Shown here one piece after another: positions 1 to 14,200 of a stretch of DNA of 64,000 bases. The notes under the pieces were generated by a model that ran no database searches, was not told where the DNA came from, and was given only the letters and a program-made list of their open reading frames with translations. Position 1 is the stretch's first letter. Each line of letters starts with the position of its first letter. Both the position numbers and the translations under genes were made by a program. Source of the stretch: Candidula unifasciata (Eukaryota > Mollusca > Gastropoda > Stylommatophora > Geomitridae); the NCBI GenBank assembly GCA_905116865.2, contig CAJHNH020006235.1:124696-188695 (forward strand), given 5' to 3'.

Positions 1-99
1 TATTTGGTTTTTCCTTGAAACTCCTGCAGCTTCAAAGGCTTTCATCTCTTTTTGTCACATTTTTATTTTCTTGGGGGTTAAGGTCCGCGTCGGGCTTTG

Positions 100-700
100 A
101 AGCATAGTGTTGGCCCCAAAAAAATATTTCTAAAAAGTTTACTTTAGTATCCGGGGTACTCCCCGACTGTAAATCTGGCGTCAATTTTGGGTTTTTTGCC
201 CACTTATTTTCCTGGCTAAAAACTCGGCTAAAAAGTTTAGTTTTTGTCCATTAGGTTCCCGGCTGTAAACTCTGGCGCAAAGTTTGGTTTTTTGTCCACT
301 TGGGTTTCACTGGCTGAAACCCCCGGCTCAAAGTTCTAGTTTGTTTGCCCCTTAGGTTATGGCTGTAAACTCCGGCTAAAAAGTTCTGGTTTTTGTCATT
401 AGTGTTCACGGGCTTTTTAAACTCCGGCTCAAAGTTCGGTTGTTTGTCCACTAGTTTTTCGGCAGCTGTAAACCCCGGGCTCAATTTGGGGTGTTTGTCC
501 CACTGGCTGTAAACTCAGGCTCAAAGTTCTGGTTGTTTGTCCACTTAGTGTTCACTGGCTGTAAACTCAGGCTCAAAGTTCTGGTTGTTTGTCCACTTAG
601 TGTTCACCAGCTGTAAACTTCGGCGCAGTGTTGTGGTTGTTTGTCTACTCAGTGTTCAGCAGCTGTAAACTCTGGCACAAAGTTCTGGCTGCTCATCCAC
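100..700. repeat. Decayed 52-bp minisatellite derived from family A
   Basis: About ten head-to-tail units of about 52 bp, each with a core like 'ggctgtaaactcaggctc' followed by 'aaagttctggttgtttgtcc'. The two units between about 505 and 610 are nearly identical, and units become steadily more divergent toward position 100. The core matches the 3' segment of family A elsewhere in the window (for example 16813-16850), so the array looks like amplification of that piece. No coding sequence is supported here. Confidence 0.8.
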
Positions 701-890
701 TTCTGGACTCTGGTCTTGTTCCAGAACTTTTTCAGTTTTTCATGCACAATAATTTTACAGATATGGCTTATTTATATGCAGACTCTTGGTTCCTTGGCTC
801 AGGCAGATGCACTGCGGCTCCAAAGGAAACACCCTAATTAGTCATACTTTTTGGGAGTCACTGAGTCTGTACTTTATCTCTCCCCAAATC

Positions 891-925
<35 letters not shown>

Positions 926-985
926 AACACAAATGGGGAATTGTATCATACAAGACAGTTATGTTGGGGCATTATTTGCTTAGAA
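701..985 (-). repeat. Family A element, interrupted by a 33-base C run
   Basis: After the minisatellite the sequence continues as a family A copy, with 'cttctggactctggtcttg', the 'gttccttgg' and 'aggcagatgcactg' blocks, and a 'taattagtca' block. A run of C at 892-924 lies where other copies read 'ccccacaatggggcccc'. It continues as 'gaacacaaatgggg', the equivalent of the family's 5' end 'ggaacccacacgggg'. Confidence 0.75.
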
Positions 986-2145
986 ATGCACAGACTTAAA
1001 ACATTTGTTCATCATCTTGAAGGTATTTATTTAGGTGTAACTTTTTTTTAAAGGCAGGTTTGAAAAAAAAAAAAAACATTTGGAGAACCCATAAAAGTCA
1101 GCAAGGCACTTGATGATGATGTGAAAGTCTGGGATGAATGAGGAGGAAGAAGAATATAAACGTGCCTACAAATAATTCAAGAAAATCATTCTGGGGGAAC
1201 AGTTAAAGGGAGGCAACTATACAAAGTGGGAAAATATCATCATGAGATAAATGGACAACACAGTCTGTCAGAGCCAGAAAATATCTAGTCCTTTTCAGCC
1301 AACCTTCACCGTGGAGTTGGCACTTAGAACTCTGTAGTAAGACTCAGATCTCCATATCTTGCAGTTTCTTCTCAATGAGCCTGTGAACAGTCATAATAAA
1401 TAATTCAAGAACTAACATCAATGCACTAAGCATCTTCTCATACATGCTCCATCCCCCTCCTCAGTAGCCAAAAAAAGAGTTCACTATACTGGTGGTGCCT
1501 GTTGGTTGAAAGTTCATCAGTTGTTTTCCCCCTGAGGGTACAAAGTTGCCCAGAACCTCTCTCTATTCATTCAGCTGAATCATTCTCTCTCGATAAACAT
1601 GCTCTCTCTCTCTCCTGCTGCACAGAACACATTATCCCAGAGTCTTCACCTTGTCTGCTTTATCATCATGTAGCTCACCGCTCATTTCCACATACACAAA
1701 GTTGCAAGGTTGTCATATTGGCATTTTTTATGCCAGATTCCACAAATCTGGCATATTTTGGGTAATGGTTTGGCACAAAATGAAGTTTTTTTTATCTGGC
1801 AGCCCTGCAAAGTTGTGCTGGGCAATAAATTCATGATATGCTTCTGATAAACAGCCTAACAATGTGATGCAAGCCATTCTGAGGGCAGGACATGTCGGGC
1901 TGTACCTCCAGCCATTGGAAAGATGCCGTTACTAGTTTCATCTTTATTTTCTTATACTAGACATTATGAAGTTTGAACAACAGACCATCATCATGGTACA
2001 CGGGTAGCAATCCTTAAGTGCTCCGTTCTTCAAAAGTCTGAGCCCGAAGAAGCTCAGCACAGTGCCAGTGCACAGACTCTAGTACTGGCGAGGATCCTGA
2101 AATACTTTGGGTAGATTTTTAACTCAAAATTCAGCGCCGTTAGGC
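986..2145. other. Gene-poor sequence beyond the 3' end of gene 1
   Basis: I see no exon, conserved domain or confident repeat here. ORFs on both strands are short with no recognisable product. A CT-rich patch lies at about 1585-1615. The stretch could hold an old, unrecognisable transposon or distant 3' UTR of gene 1, but nothing in the sequence shows it. Confidence 0.4.
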
Positions 2146-2149
2146 TACT

Positions 2150-2345
2150 CTTTTTCGATTTCCAACTGCCAAGGATTTTTTACGCGCGCAACAGTGCATA
2201 CAGGCATCCGATCTTACTACCCAGAGACCAGGGGGAATGACTAGAGGCCCGTCCATGTGAAAAAGTCCCAGCCCTTACCGGGGATTGAACCCGGAGCCTC
2301 TAGCACTTGAGGCGGACACCGTGCCTTGAGACCACGCAGCACCCC
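2150..2345 (-). repeat. tRNA-derived SINE with an intact B box
   Basis: Read on the minus strand from 2345, the first ~75 bases look like a tRNA: 'tgctgcgtggtctcaaggca' resembles an A box, and 'gggttcaatcccc' is a near-perfect Pol III B box with matching T-arm stem bases. The tRNA-like part runs into unrelated sequence rather than a CCA-ready acceptor end, so this is a SINE head and not a functional tRNA. Confidence 0.65.
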
Positions 2346-2504
2346 AAGTGTTTACTTAATGCTAAATCTTTGTTACTCATTTTATCTGGACATGATATCT
2401 GTCATTTTCTTGAGTAAAGCCTGTGTCTGTGGTATCCTGTTTTTAACCAGATGCCAGATGTGTTTGGCCAAGCAATTTTTTTTTATCAAATGACCATGAG
2501 CAAT

Positions 2505-2690
2505 AGGGAGCCATGATAATGTAGTTACCAAACATTCTCCTACCAGCCTGAAGGTCTTGGGTTCGAGTCCACATTGTGGCAGATTTTTTAATCAAAACTG
2601 ACCTTGGTTCCCAGATTGACCCAGCCTAGAATGTGTGCCTAAAGTGTCTGCTGATACAGAAGGAGTTAACAATGTTTGGGGCTTATGTGA
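2505..2690 (+). repeat. Family B tRNA-headed SINE
   Basis: The head contains 'cttgggttcgagtcc' (B box). It is followed by the family B body 'tgaccttggttcccag', 'gacccagcctagaa' and 'gtctgctgatacag'. The copy ends next to the stop codon of gene 1, so part of it is probably transcribed antisense within that gene's 3' region. Confidence 0.65.
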
Positions 2691-2691
2691 C

Positions 2692-2795
2692 TTACGTTAA
2701 CTGATGTAGATAATGGTCTCTCTGATGCCTCAGTATCTTAAGGAGTGGATCCTCTTGGAACTCTGCGTCTGAAGTATATTCATCATCACTACTTG
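2692..2795 (-). CDS. Gene 1 exon 12 (C-terminus and stop)
   Basis: The acceptor is 'tattctgttccag'. The exon enters with two bases completing a codon begun in exon 11 and ends at TAA (2692-2694). It encodes an acidic start (SSDDEYTSDAEFQ) and then the amphipathic tail EDPLLKILRHQRDHYLHQLT. No AATAAA lies close downstream. Confidence 0.8.
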
Positions 2796-5242
2796 CTGGA
2801 ACAGAATAAAAGAAGTCAACAAACCAAAGTATTTAAAGCTAATACAACTAGAAATAAAATAACAATAGTGATACAACAAACAGTATTAAAATAACAATGC
2901 CAATATGACTAGAATTTAAACAATGGTAGTGATACAATTATAAATAAAATGACAACAGTAATACAACAACTAGAAATAAAATAACAATAGTGATGCAGTA
3001 ACCAGAATTAAAATAACAAAACTAATATAACTATAGTTAAAATAGCAAGAGTAATAGAATAACTTTCAATTGGGGGGGGGGGGGGGGGGTGTTTAAATCA
3101 TAAAAAGACATCTTTAATAATAATATTCTTTGTAAAATGTAAAATAAAAACTGTAATAAATAAGCAAAATGTGAAAATATAAACAAAACATTCATTGTAA
3201 ACAGATATCTGTTGGCTGACAGTCTTTTAAAATAAAATTTAGAGTAATAACGAAAGGTTAAAAAATAAACAAAAATTAATTGTAAAGAAGACCTTGTTGA
3301 TTGTAACATCTTTATTTTTAACTTAAAAAATAAAACTGAAGTTAACTGGTGAGTGAACATGTAAAAAAATTAAAAGGTAATCCAAAAATATTGACATCTG
3401 AGAAGATATGAATACAGAGAAACCTGGCTTATGGTTTCTTGTTGCAGAAATGGAAATACATAGGTTCAAGGGTCCTATTTTGTGGAGGATTGGGGGTGGG
3501 GGGGTGTCATACCCACCGATCATTAATAAGTAGATTGTTTTGTTTTAGTATCCAGAAGCCATGAGTTGTTAACCCTTAGGCTCGGTATTATGGATATCGC
3601 AACCTTTTCGGCTTTTGATTCCATTTTAAATACCGTAAATCTGGGAGAAAATGTGGCTTTTCTGCCCACCCCCGGGAGTGAACCCGGACCACAAGGAGTT
3701 CATCACCCGCTCACCGCGCAATCCGGTTTAGCCAATTACGCCAGAGAGACGGGCAATAAGTAGTTTGAAAAAGGCAACTAATTAAGCATTTGCTGAAATC
3801 AAATATGTTGGGCCAAAAGGATTAGGGGTAAGCCACAACATAATTACCATTTTACAGGTGAACAAAAGAAGCACAATAAAGAAAGAAATGGAAGGCACAG
3901 TTCATTAGAAGTGGAGGCAGTGGGCAACCAACACAAACAGTGAAGAGCAACCAGAGAGCCATATTCTCCAGGTCGATAAAGAATACTTCCCCCCCCTGCC
4001 CTAACAATGGCAGAGTCATCTGGCCTTTGATAACAGTACCCTGAGTGCTGTCCTAGGATGGCAGAGAAATCTTCAAGTTCTTTACTGTGGTATTGTAGAG
4101 AATACCCCAAGAGCTGTTTCCTAGGACTGTAGAGAATACTCCAAGTGTTTTCCTCAAGAACTGTAGAGAATACCTCATACTGTCCCACTGGATTATAGAA
4201 AATATCTAGGTACTGTCTCCTAGGACTGTGGAAAATGCCTAAGTACTGTACCCTCAGACTGAAAAATTATTAAGTATTATCTCCTAGGATTGTGGAAATT
4301 ATCTAAGTACTGTCTCATAGGGTTATGAAGACTACCCCTAGTACTGTCCTCTAGGATTGTTGAAAACACCTTGTGAAGAATACCCTCAGTACTATCCTTT
4401 AGAATTGTGGAGAATACCCAAGTACTTTCACCTAAGGTTGTGAACACCCTCAGTACGGTCACCTAAGATTCTAGGGAAATACCCCCATTACTGTTCTCTA
4501 GTACTGTGAAGGAGACCATAATTTCTTACCTTGGAGAGTGTAGAAAATACCATGAGAGAATTTTGTGATTATCATGCCTAAATAGACTTTCTAACTTTAA
4601 CTGACAAACACAAATCTATTTCATCAAAAAACTTCTCAGTAACAGCAACAACTATTTTAAACTACAAAGTCTCAACTAACAACAATATCTCCTTTGGTAG
4701 TCTTTCACTAGATTCTCCATATACCTTGTTGATCAGAAGTACCATGCAGTTGTGGAGTACTTTCTAAAGGAGTACTGTCCCTTTGTGATGGAGCCGGTGA
4801 TGCCTCTGAATAATCTGATCCATTGATGGAATGTGAGAGGACTGGAGATTGTGGAAATGCAGATGCCCAACTGTCCACACTAGATGCCAGTGCTGAGCCG
4901 TCAAAAAAATGATCTGCAATGGCCTGGTTATAACACAGAAAATGAATTGTAATTTTTAAATATTTAATTGATTTATGTATTTAAACACACACAATTAACC
5001 ATCCATATTTATGCATTCAACTCTTAACTGCACATGACAGCAGGTTACAGGCCATTCCTTACTGAGAGCCATTCATCATTCTTCTTCTTCGTCTTCTATC
5101 TTTCCAACCTCCCAATGGAGTAAGGCCCTCAAACAGCTCACGCCAAGTCGTTATATCCTTCACAATCACATGCAGCTGTTCCCATGTCCTCCCCATCTTC
5201 TTAACTCTGCTCTCTAGCTCCCAATTCCGTGTGTATGGTTTT

Positions 5243-5273
<31 letters not shown>

Positions 5274-8200
5274 GGGGTCTTTCTTTATTTCTATTCCCCT
5301 GTAGGTTCCAGTGCAAAAACATTCTAGTTATATTGTTCTCAGGTTTTCTCAACATGTGTCCCATCCAACGCCAGCATCTTGTCTTTACCTCTCAGTCTAA
5401 TGGAACTTGTTTAGTTCTCTCCCAAAGCTCTACATTAGTGATTCTATCATACCATTTAATTTACTCTATTCTGCACATGGGGCCAATTAATATTTGTAGT
5501 TTATTAGTAATTGCCTTAGTTGTTCTCCATTTTTCACTCCATACAACAGTCATGATTCATTATTTATTCTGCTAGACTGACATATAACCAGATTGTGACC
5601 AGTACCTTTAGTACTGGGATTCTGCGCTGGCTGCTGAAGATGAGGATGGACCATGCATGGGAATGTGATGTGCTGTGATGTCAATTCTTGACTCAACTCA
5701 TCATTCTGCTGTGCCTTTATACGTCACACAGGGCCCTTATTTTGGTCTTCTGTTCTGTTCTATCTTGTGCAATCCTTTCAGTATTACGGATGGAATCCAG
5801 TCCATCACTGTTGGCCTCTCTCCCCCAAAAAATGTTCATTTAAACGTTCCTTGTAGGCATCTGCATTTCCTCGTTAATCCATTTGTTTTTCCACTTCAGT
5901 CCACATCTAGTGAGTCTCTGGTTTTCCTCATGATGCACCCAGTATATTACCTTCTTTTTTGATACAAGCATTTCTCTATTTCTTCAACAGGTAGCCATTA
6001 CAGGTACCCTAATTAAACCATTCTTGGAGGTTGAACAGGGTGTGGTGTACCCTTCAGCTTCCTCTCTTAGAAATATAACTTGACGACGATGACACCGTCA
6101 TACATTTTATTTAACAGGATAAGGGACACAAATGCATAGATGTAGTTATTGATCACAGTTGACATTTGCACATCGTCCATTTGTCCTCACTCGCTTGCTC
6201 TCTCAATTTGTAGCTACCTCTCCTTGACTTCTACAGCTCCAAGGACTACAGCGTCTCACATTCTGGACGCACCGTACAGCTGAACAGGACGAATTCTCAC
6301 ATTCACTGGACCTTGATATTATTTCAGCATACAACACGGCTGACTGGAAACGGACTTCCCTTGCCGTACTCCGAAAACACACAGCTGTCGTCAGCTTGTC
6401 GTAGGGCTCCGATGACAGACAGGACTTCTACCATAAGTCCCCTCTAGCACACAGCTCTCGTCGGTACCACTCCCCCCTGTCCTGTTTCAGTAGTGGTCCT
6501 CCTGCGTTTCACTACGTCGCCACCCAGAACAGGTACTACTGGAGCCTTCCGTCCCCTGGACTTACTTTGCCAGCGGGACCATATCTACGTTCAGTACCGC
6601 AACCTCGACACTCACTCAGACCTCAATGCCTGATAGTCGTACGGTATTCTTGTCTGTTAGACTCGCGAGAGATATCACGGACCCTGACTTGGTCTCTGAC
6701 TCTCGCTTTCTCTCTCTCTCTCTCTCTTCTCGCTTCTCTCTCGACTGCTTCTCGATTGCCTCCTGGGACTACTCAGCCCTCCAATTTATCCCCCTCAAAT
6801 CCGTGTAGGTGGATGATGTCTACATGAGAGGCACGCTCGTATGGGCGTTCTCGTGAATCATGATCCTGTGGGTTTTCTCGAGACTCACGCTCATATGGGC
6901 GTTCTCGAGGATCTCACTTATGCGGGTGGCTGATGTTACCTGAGAATCATGCTGTCACTTAATTCACACTTTCTCTGTTTATCTCGTTTGCCATGCTTTC
7001 AGCCCCCCACACAGTAACACACGCGTCCAGTTTCTCTCGTGCGTGCACGCCTTGTTCATGAACAGATATTCTCACTGGTCTCCCCTCAATACTCGGACCA
7101 TGTTGACACTATTCCCCCCGTGAACTTACAGAAAGTACTGGCACACCACTGTCCCTTTCCCACACTATCACACTTTACCCAAATCAGCGCGCAACACAGG
7201 GTTATCAAGAAATAGCCCCATTGGAGCAGCATCCAGGGTGCAGCTCTTTGGGTAGCAGGGGTATCAAATCTTCTTCAGACAACTTACTAAAGGGGGAAAT
7301 CAGTCAGACCATGGTGTACAGGTACAAAAGAGTTCAGCAAAAGTAAAACTGGCATAAAGAGGCTGAAAAAGATTTAATGCCAGTAGGGTGCAGAAAGGGT
7401 CTGACATCAGTATGGTATGGACATGACCTGACAAAGGTTTAATACCAATATACTATGGAAAGGCTTTGACAAAGGTCGAAGGATTAAAGGATTTGATAAG
7501 AGTTTTAATTCCAGTCCCTGTAAAAAATAAAATAAAAAGGTTTGTAAAGATGTGACTCCGATATGTGCAGAAAAGAGTTTACTCAACTATGGATCAAAAA
7601 CAGTTTGACAAAGGTTCAATTCCAATATTGAAGAGACGATACAATAACAGAGATAGGTAAGTTTATTCTACCAATCCGTTCTATTCCATTACCCAGATTG
7701 ACACAATCTAAAATCAGTACCAAAAAATGTCCCAGGAAGTTAAGACAGCTGATACAATAATGCCCACATACCAAGTGAGTGTCTATAAAAATGTCCCAGG
7801 AAGTTAAGACAGCTGATACAATAATGACCACACACCAAGTGAGTGTCTATAAAAATGTCCCAGGAAGTTAAGACAGCTGATACAATAATGCCCACACACC
7901 AAGTGAGTGTCTATAAAAATGTCCCAGGAAGTTAAGACAGCTGATACAATAATGCCCACACACCAAGTCAGTGTCTATAAAAATGTCCCAGGAAGTTAAG
8001 ACAGCTGATACAATAATGACCACACACCAAGTGAGTGTCTATAAAAATGTCCCAGGAAGTTAAGACAGCTGATACAATAATGACCACACACCAAGTGAGT
8101 GTCTATAAAAATGTCCCAGGAAGTTAAGACAGCTGATACAATAATGACCACACACCAAGTGAGTGTCTATAAAAATATCCCAGGAAGTTAAGACAGCTGA

Positions 8201-11200
8201 CACGATGTTGACCACACACCAAGTGAGTGTCTATAAAAATGTCCCAGGAAGCTAAGACAGCTGATACAATAATGACCACACACCAAGTGAGTGTCTATAA
8301 AAATGTCCCAGGAAGCTAAGACAGCTGATACAATAATGACCACACACCAAGTGAGTGTCTATAAAAATGTCCCAGGAAGTTATGACAGCTGATACAATAA
8401 TGACCACACACCAAATACTGGTCTAGAACCACATGCATGAAGCAGCAATTATGTTATAAGGGTCCTTTACTCTATGCGCACATGTTAAAGCATTTAGTTT
8501 TGGACAAAGGAGTTTACTGGGGAGGATACTAGCCTCTATAACGAAGAAATGCAATGTGAACACTAAATGTTCTGACAGGGTAGATCAGGCCCTTAGCTTT
8601 GCTTGGCAGCTGGTCTAGAAGGGAAGGTCTGACAGGTGCACAGATAGAGCGCTGCTCTTCTGATCTAGCAGCTTCCAAACATACTGGTGTTACCTTTGGA
8701 GTCAACAAAGCAGGTCAAGGGAGGGATAATGCTGCATGGGCAACACATGAACTCCACAATAACTCCCAGGCTTGGTGCTTCAGGTTCGCTCCCTGGCGGA
8801 GCCAGACTTTTCTTTAAAAAAATGACCTTGGCTCCCAGGTCGACCCAGCCTTGAGTGGGTACCGAGTGCAGTCCCGGGAAGTAGAGATGGCCGGCGTCAT
8901 GCTGACCACATCACCCATCTTGTGCCGTTGGTCTATAAAAATATAGGTCTAGCCCTATATGCCCCTGCCCAAAACTTATATTGCCATAGGCTATGATTCC
9001 AATGATCTCCAATAATGCAATGGAACACCACCATCTGGAAAGGTTAGGAGGAAAAACTTCTTCTGTAGTGTCATTGGTATCACCACGGGCTCTGATTCTT
9101 CTGCCTTCCTACAGCACAACATAACACTATCATTTGCAGAGGTTCCCAATGTGGGTTCCGGGGACCTGTTGTGGGGGAAAACAAGAACAGTCCCACTGCC
9201 TAACCAAAAGCAGGTCATAAAAGTCGACCGACTTGTGCACATAACACTCAGGTTCTGGAACAGGACTTAGTCCAGAAGTGGACGAACACCCAGAACTTTT
9301 AGCTGGAGTTTACAGCTGGTGAACAAGAAGAAGAAGAAGATTTGCAAAGGTTCCTACACATAACAAACTGCTAAAAACCACACACAGAAAATATCATGTT
9401 TGACTAATCACAACAGCAACACTTACCTGGCCTATAGCATGCTGAACTGGCTGATGAGCTAGCGGTGAAGGTCTCTGGCTGACACAGTATCTCCTGGGCG
9501 AAGCTGTCGAGTTCATAACAGGTCTTGACTTTTTGTCAAGTCTCCCGAAGGAATCGTTTCCTTCTTTATTCTCATAGGATATCAAATTTCCTGGGTGCCC
9601 TTTGACAGTGAAAATATCAGAGGATCCCTCATTTCTTTCATTTGTAATATCTACTAATACATCCCTTTCATTCACATCTCCATTATCTTTATCCCTTCCT
9701 TTCTTGACCTGATGCTTATGTCTTCCTTTTCTTTTCTTCTGCTCTCTAGCACATTCTCTTCCTTCAAAAACTTCTTCCCTCTGATCAGTCTGTTTGATAC
9801 TATTTGCCATTTTCTGTAATGTTGAATTTTGTTGTTGTTCTTCCTCTGCATGGAGGGGTGAATCATCACTCATTATCACTTTACCTGTCTTATTACCTTT
9901 TTGAACATGTAACCTTGATTCTGATATTGGCTTCTCTGCCTCTAAATACTGATACAAATTCTCGCTCATTTTTTCGTTAACTTGTTTCTGTTCTTTTTCT
10001 ACACGGCCTCTATCATCGCCCGACACATTGTTTCTTCCAAGTTCCTGCACATCTCCTGAACTCTGTTGACATGCTTCTGAAGAATCAGTGTGATTGCTTC
10101 TTGTATCTTTATTATACTTTACATTTCTAGTAGCCCTTTCTTCATTGTGAAAATTACCAGTGAATATCGCCTCTTTCTGACAAAACTCTTCTGCATAAAC
10201 CTTCTTTTCATAACTTTTTAGCTCTTTAGTGTCATCAGCATTCAAACTCTGAATGCTGCTTTTCTTTGATTCAGTCCCAGAATTTTCCAGCAAAAAGTGT
10301 TTTTCATTTGGATCAAAAACTACCTGTGACCCAAAACTGTCAACAACAACCTCAGGCTGACCGTCATCATTCACGTTGCAATCCTGCCGAACATTTTGAC
10401 TGAACAAAGCTGTATTATTTCTGTTTAATGCTGGATCCGCTACAGAAAGCTCAACATTTCTGCCATATTTTGAATTAACAAAGTTAGCATTATTAATGCT
10501 GAAATCTCGATCTCTAGTAGAAACAGCAAAGGTTGAGACTGTCATTATTTGATTGATTTTTCTGGAAGATGCCTCTGTCTCAGCTGGTCTGTAGTCTTGG
10601 CTACGGGTAATTCTCTGTAGCTTCTCCAGAATTACATCCCTCACTGGTTCTTCACCGTCAGCTCCATTGTCTGCTTGCGGAGTGCCCTACAAATAAACAA
10701 ACAAACATCATTATCATTATCGTTGTGTGCTATGCGGGTAATCGTAGACTGTCATGTTTTGCCATCTCACACAATCATCAGAATCACAGATCAGGTCAAT
10801 GTACTTGTTTCACCCACCCATGTGGCCAAGACGTCCAGGTTTTTACCTCTTTTCTTTCCTCTTGCTACCAAGAGTAAAAATGTATGTAAAATCAATATGG
10901 TTATGTAACAATAATGAACAATATAGATAGATTATACTAATGAAAGATATAGATTCATTATTATGAACAATAATTAAGAATTTGGATAAACGAAAGTTTT
11001 GTAGTCAATGGCTGTGGCTTTGGGGTTATGAACAGTTTTGTAATTGCAACATAACAGGTTCAATTCATCTGCAAGTAATTTGGCAGCAGACAATGCGGTG
11101 GCGACGATGTTGAGGAACAAACAGCAAGGGATGTGCCTGGAGGGGATTGCTCTGCGAGTTACCGCCCACAAGAGATGCTGCTCATCTAGGCTGCGAGCAA

Positions 11201-14200
11201 ATCTCTTCTAATAGGGCTGAATATCAGTAGTACAGTTGTCCTTCACACTCGACAGATGTTTTCACTGAGGGTTGTCATTCAGTAGTATGTTCCACTAGTG
11301 AACTTTATTCATGTTCCAAATGAGCTTTGAGAGATGTTTTCACCCATGCATTGACTGGACGCTAAATCTTCAGAGGCGGCCAACTCCAAGATCCCCTGTC
11401 AACTTGGTTCAGGTCACAAAGGTGAGTCCTTATTCAAGGCACATGACATGGATGTGCAACAGCAGTCTTGCGTGAGGATCCATAAAACCATCCAAGAGCC
11501 AGCTGAGTTGGGGTATGGGGTAACTCCTTATACACATCACAACAGCCTGAACTTTTACTCACATCTGTGATTGATATCACCGCACCACATTTGAGTATCA
11601 AGCAGTAGGACTAGCTGGCAGGTGACAGCATTCGCCTTCAGAACAACTATCACAATAATTTTTCAATACTACGTTCATACTAAATAACATGACAAATAGT
11701 CTCTGGTTAACCCTGATTTGCAAAATGAGTACTAACCATTTTTCAAATACTGAAAGATGGTAAGCTGAGGAACCATCTACATAATCTCATAATAATGTTA
11801 CACAAACTCTCTTATCACTTGACTCTTCTTTCTATTGTTCATCATTATTATGAAATAAATGTGTTGTCACTTTTTACAGCACAGCCGTGATATTTGTGAC
11901 TTCTGGCCACCATACCCAACTTCTTCAGGCATTTGTTATCCTTATTAATCTTCCCAGTTTGTTTTGCTGAAAACTTGAAGCCTCATATTTGTGGTGACTT
12001 CACCATTCCTTGATCTACAAGTGTTGTCCCTAGAGGGCCCATCCAAGGCAGCCATATGCTGCTTGGTCAGCTCTGACATGCCTCTATAGTAGTATCTGAC
12101 CCAGTATTACATGCTTGTTTTTATCATAAAAATTAAAGATAATTAGACAAGTACATTGTTTTATTGTCAAACATTTCTCTTGATCTCATTATGCTATTTT
12201 TTTTTTAAATTTCTTCTTCTTCTTCGTGTTCCCTGGCTGTAATCTCCAGTGGAACCATTAGTATCGGAACTCTTCGCTGGCTGCTGAAGATGGGGACGGA
12301 GCGCTTATGGGAATGCCCCGAGTACGGTGATGTCAGTTCTTGAATCAAATCAAATCAAATCAATCTCCAGTGGAAAGTTCTGGTTGTTCACCCCCTTCTG
12401 GACTTTGGTCTTGTTCCAGAACTTGAGTTTTGTGTGCACATCCATTTTACAGAAATGGCTTGTTTTTACAGCGACCACAGGTCCTCACCTCTCAAGCAGA
12501 TGCACTCTGACTTTAAAGGAAAAACCTCTAATTAGTCACCTTTTATGGCAAGCTTTTTAGGCGGCAGTGTATCTATTCTGTTCCCCCAAAATGGGATCCC
12601 CAGAACTCACAAGCGGAGAGATTTTTTTAAATAGATATTTTAAAATTTAATTTTTAAAAAAAATGAATATGAAGCCTTGTAATTCAATCTCTTACTCGGT
12701 TTGGTGTGCCCTCATTTTGCTTGACATCATCCATCAACAAAGACAGCTTCTGTCTCTCAAAAAGGATATCCTGTTGTGTCACTAATGCCTTCTGGGAGAG
12801 TATTTTTCTTCTGAACTCCTCCAGTCGTACATCAAGCTCTGTGTTCTAGTAGAATTATACAAACATTCAATTGAAAAGGTGGACTAGAGGCCTTGTATAT
12901 GAAAATACTAAGTGAGGGCGGCAGGAGAAAAGAGAAAGTTGAAACAGTGATATATGAAAATCAAAAATCATTTTTTTTTAAAATTCTCCTCGCTTCCTCT
13001 TTTACTGCTTCGGATGTCAATGGACATACAAGATTCTGCTTCTTGCTGTTCTGACTACCTCAATATAAGACACACTTTACTGCTGTGAAGTTGCTCTGCT
13101 TTTATCTTTCAATCTTCTTCTTGGTCTACCACTTGCTCCTCATTCCCTCCTCTTTTGGAGTATGCCTTGTTTGGTCATTAATCGCAAGCCATTATCTTAA
13201 AATGGGCAAACCATTTTATCTGCTCTCTTTGTGTGTAATTTAGAATTGGTTCTGTGCCGACTTTTTCTCTTATGACACACTTCTGATTTGATCTCTTTTG
13301 GTCACTTCTGCAACCCTTCTCAGACATTGTATTTCCACGTTTATTAACTTTCTTTTATAGTTTGCTGTAGAGTGACCATGTCTGGCATTGGTAGCAAGGA
13401 GTGGGAGTGAACATTTTTTGAATGAGACGTTTCTTTATGCTGAGCGGGATTGCCCTATGCTGTGAGATAAAAATATCAAATCACAGATACTCATGAATCA
13501 TTGTTGTCTGTTCTAGACCAGGCATCTTAGTATAACGATGATGACACACAATGAAACCACTCAGCCATACCCTTGAAGGCTTGGTACTGGTCAACTTTCC
13601 ACACTGTCCACCAGACACAGCAGCGCTGGCCTCCTCCACCTTCCGCTGCAGCCTCCACCGTGTCAGGATATCATCAGCTGGTGACCTGGAGGCTGTGTGC
13701 AACGACCTTGACTTGTCCTCTGTGTTGGTGAACAGTCTTGCTGTTGGCCTGTTGTAATTTTCTGTTCAATTAAAAATGGTTTCAATTTCATTGTATGTGA
13801 AATTGTGAGATATTATTGTTTGTTGGGAGCTGATGTAGACCCTTGTCTGCCAGCCTGAAATTTGAGGTTTCAATTTTTAATATGAATTTATATGATTTTG
13901 AGTGCGTGCATGTGTGTTTGTGAAATGACAAAATACTATTTAATGTGAAATTCTATTTAAAAATTTTTTTTAATGTGAAATTCATCATCATCCTCATCAT
14001 TATCATAATATGCCCTGCCAATAAGCGGAGGAGGGCAGGGTTAGGAAAATACACAAGAAAAGGATGTTGAGATTCAAACTGATGCTCAGCTGAACATGAC
14101 TGATGAGTTTAGCGGACAGTGAATGGAAATGATTGTACAATTTCAATATCAATCTTCAGACTGACTGAGGAGCGGCTGGCCAAATGGTCAGAATGCTAGG

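Noticed and set aside
2260..2345. Functional tRNA gene on the minus strand
   Set aside because: Good B box, but acceptor ends do not pair and the sequence runs into a SINE body.
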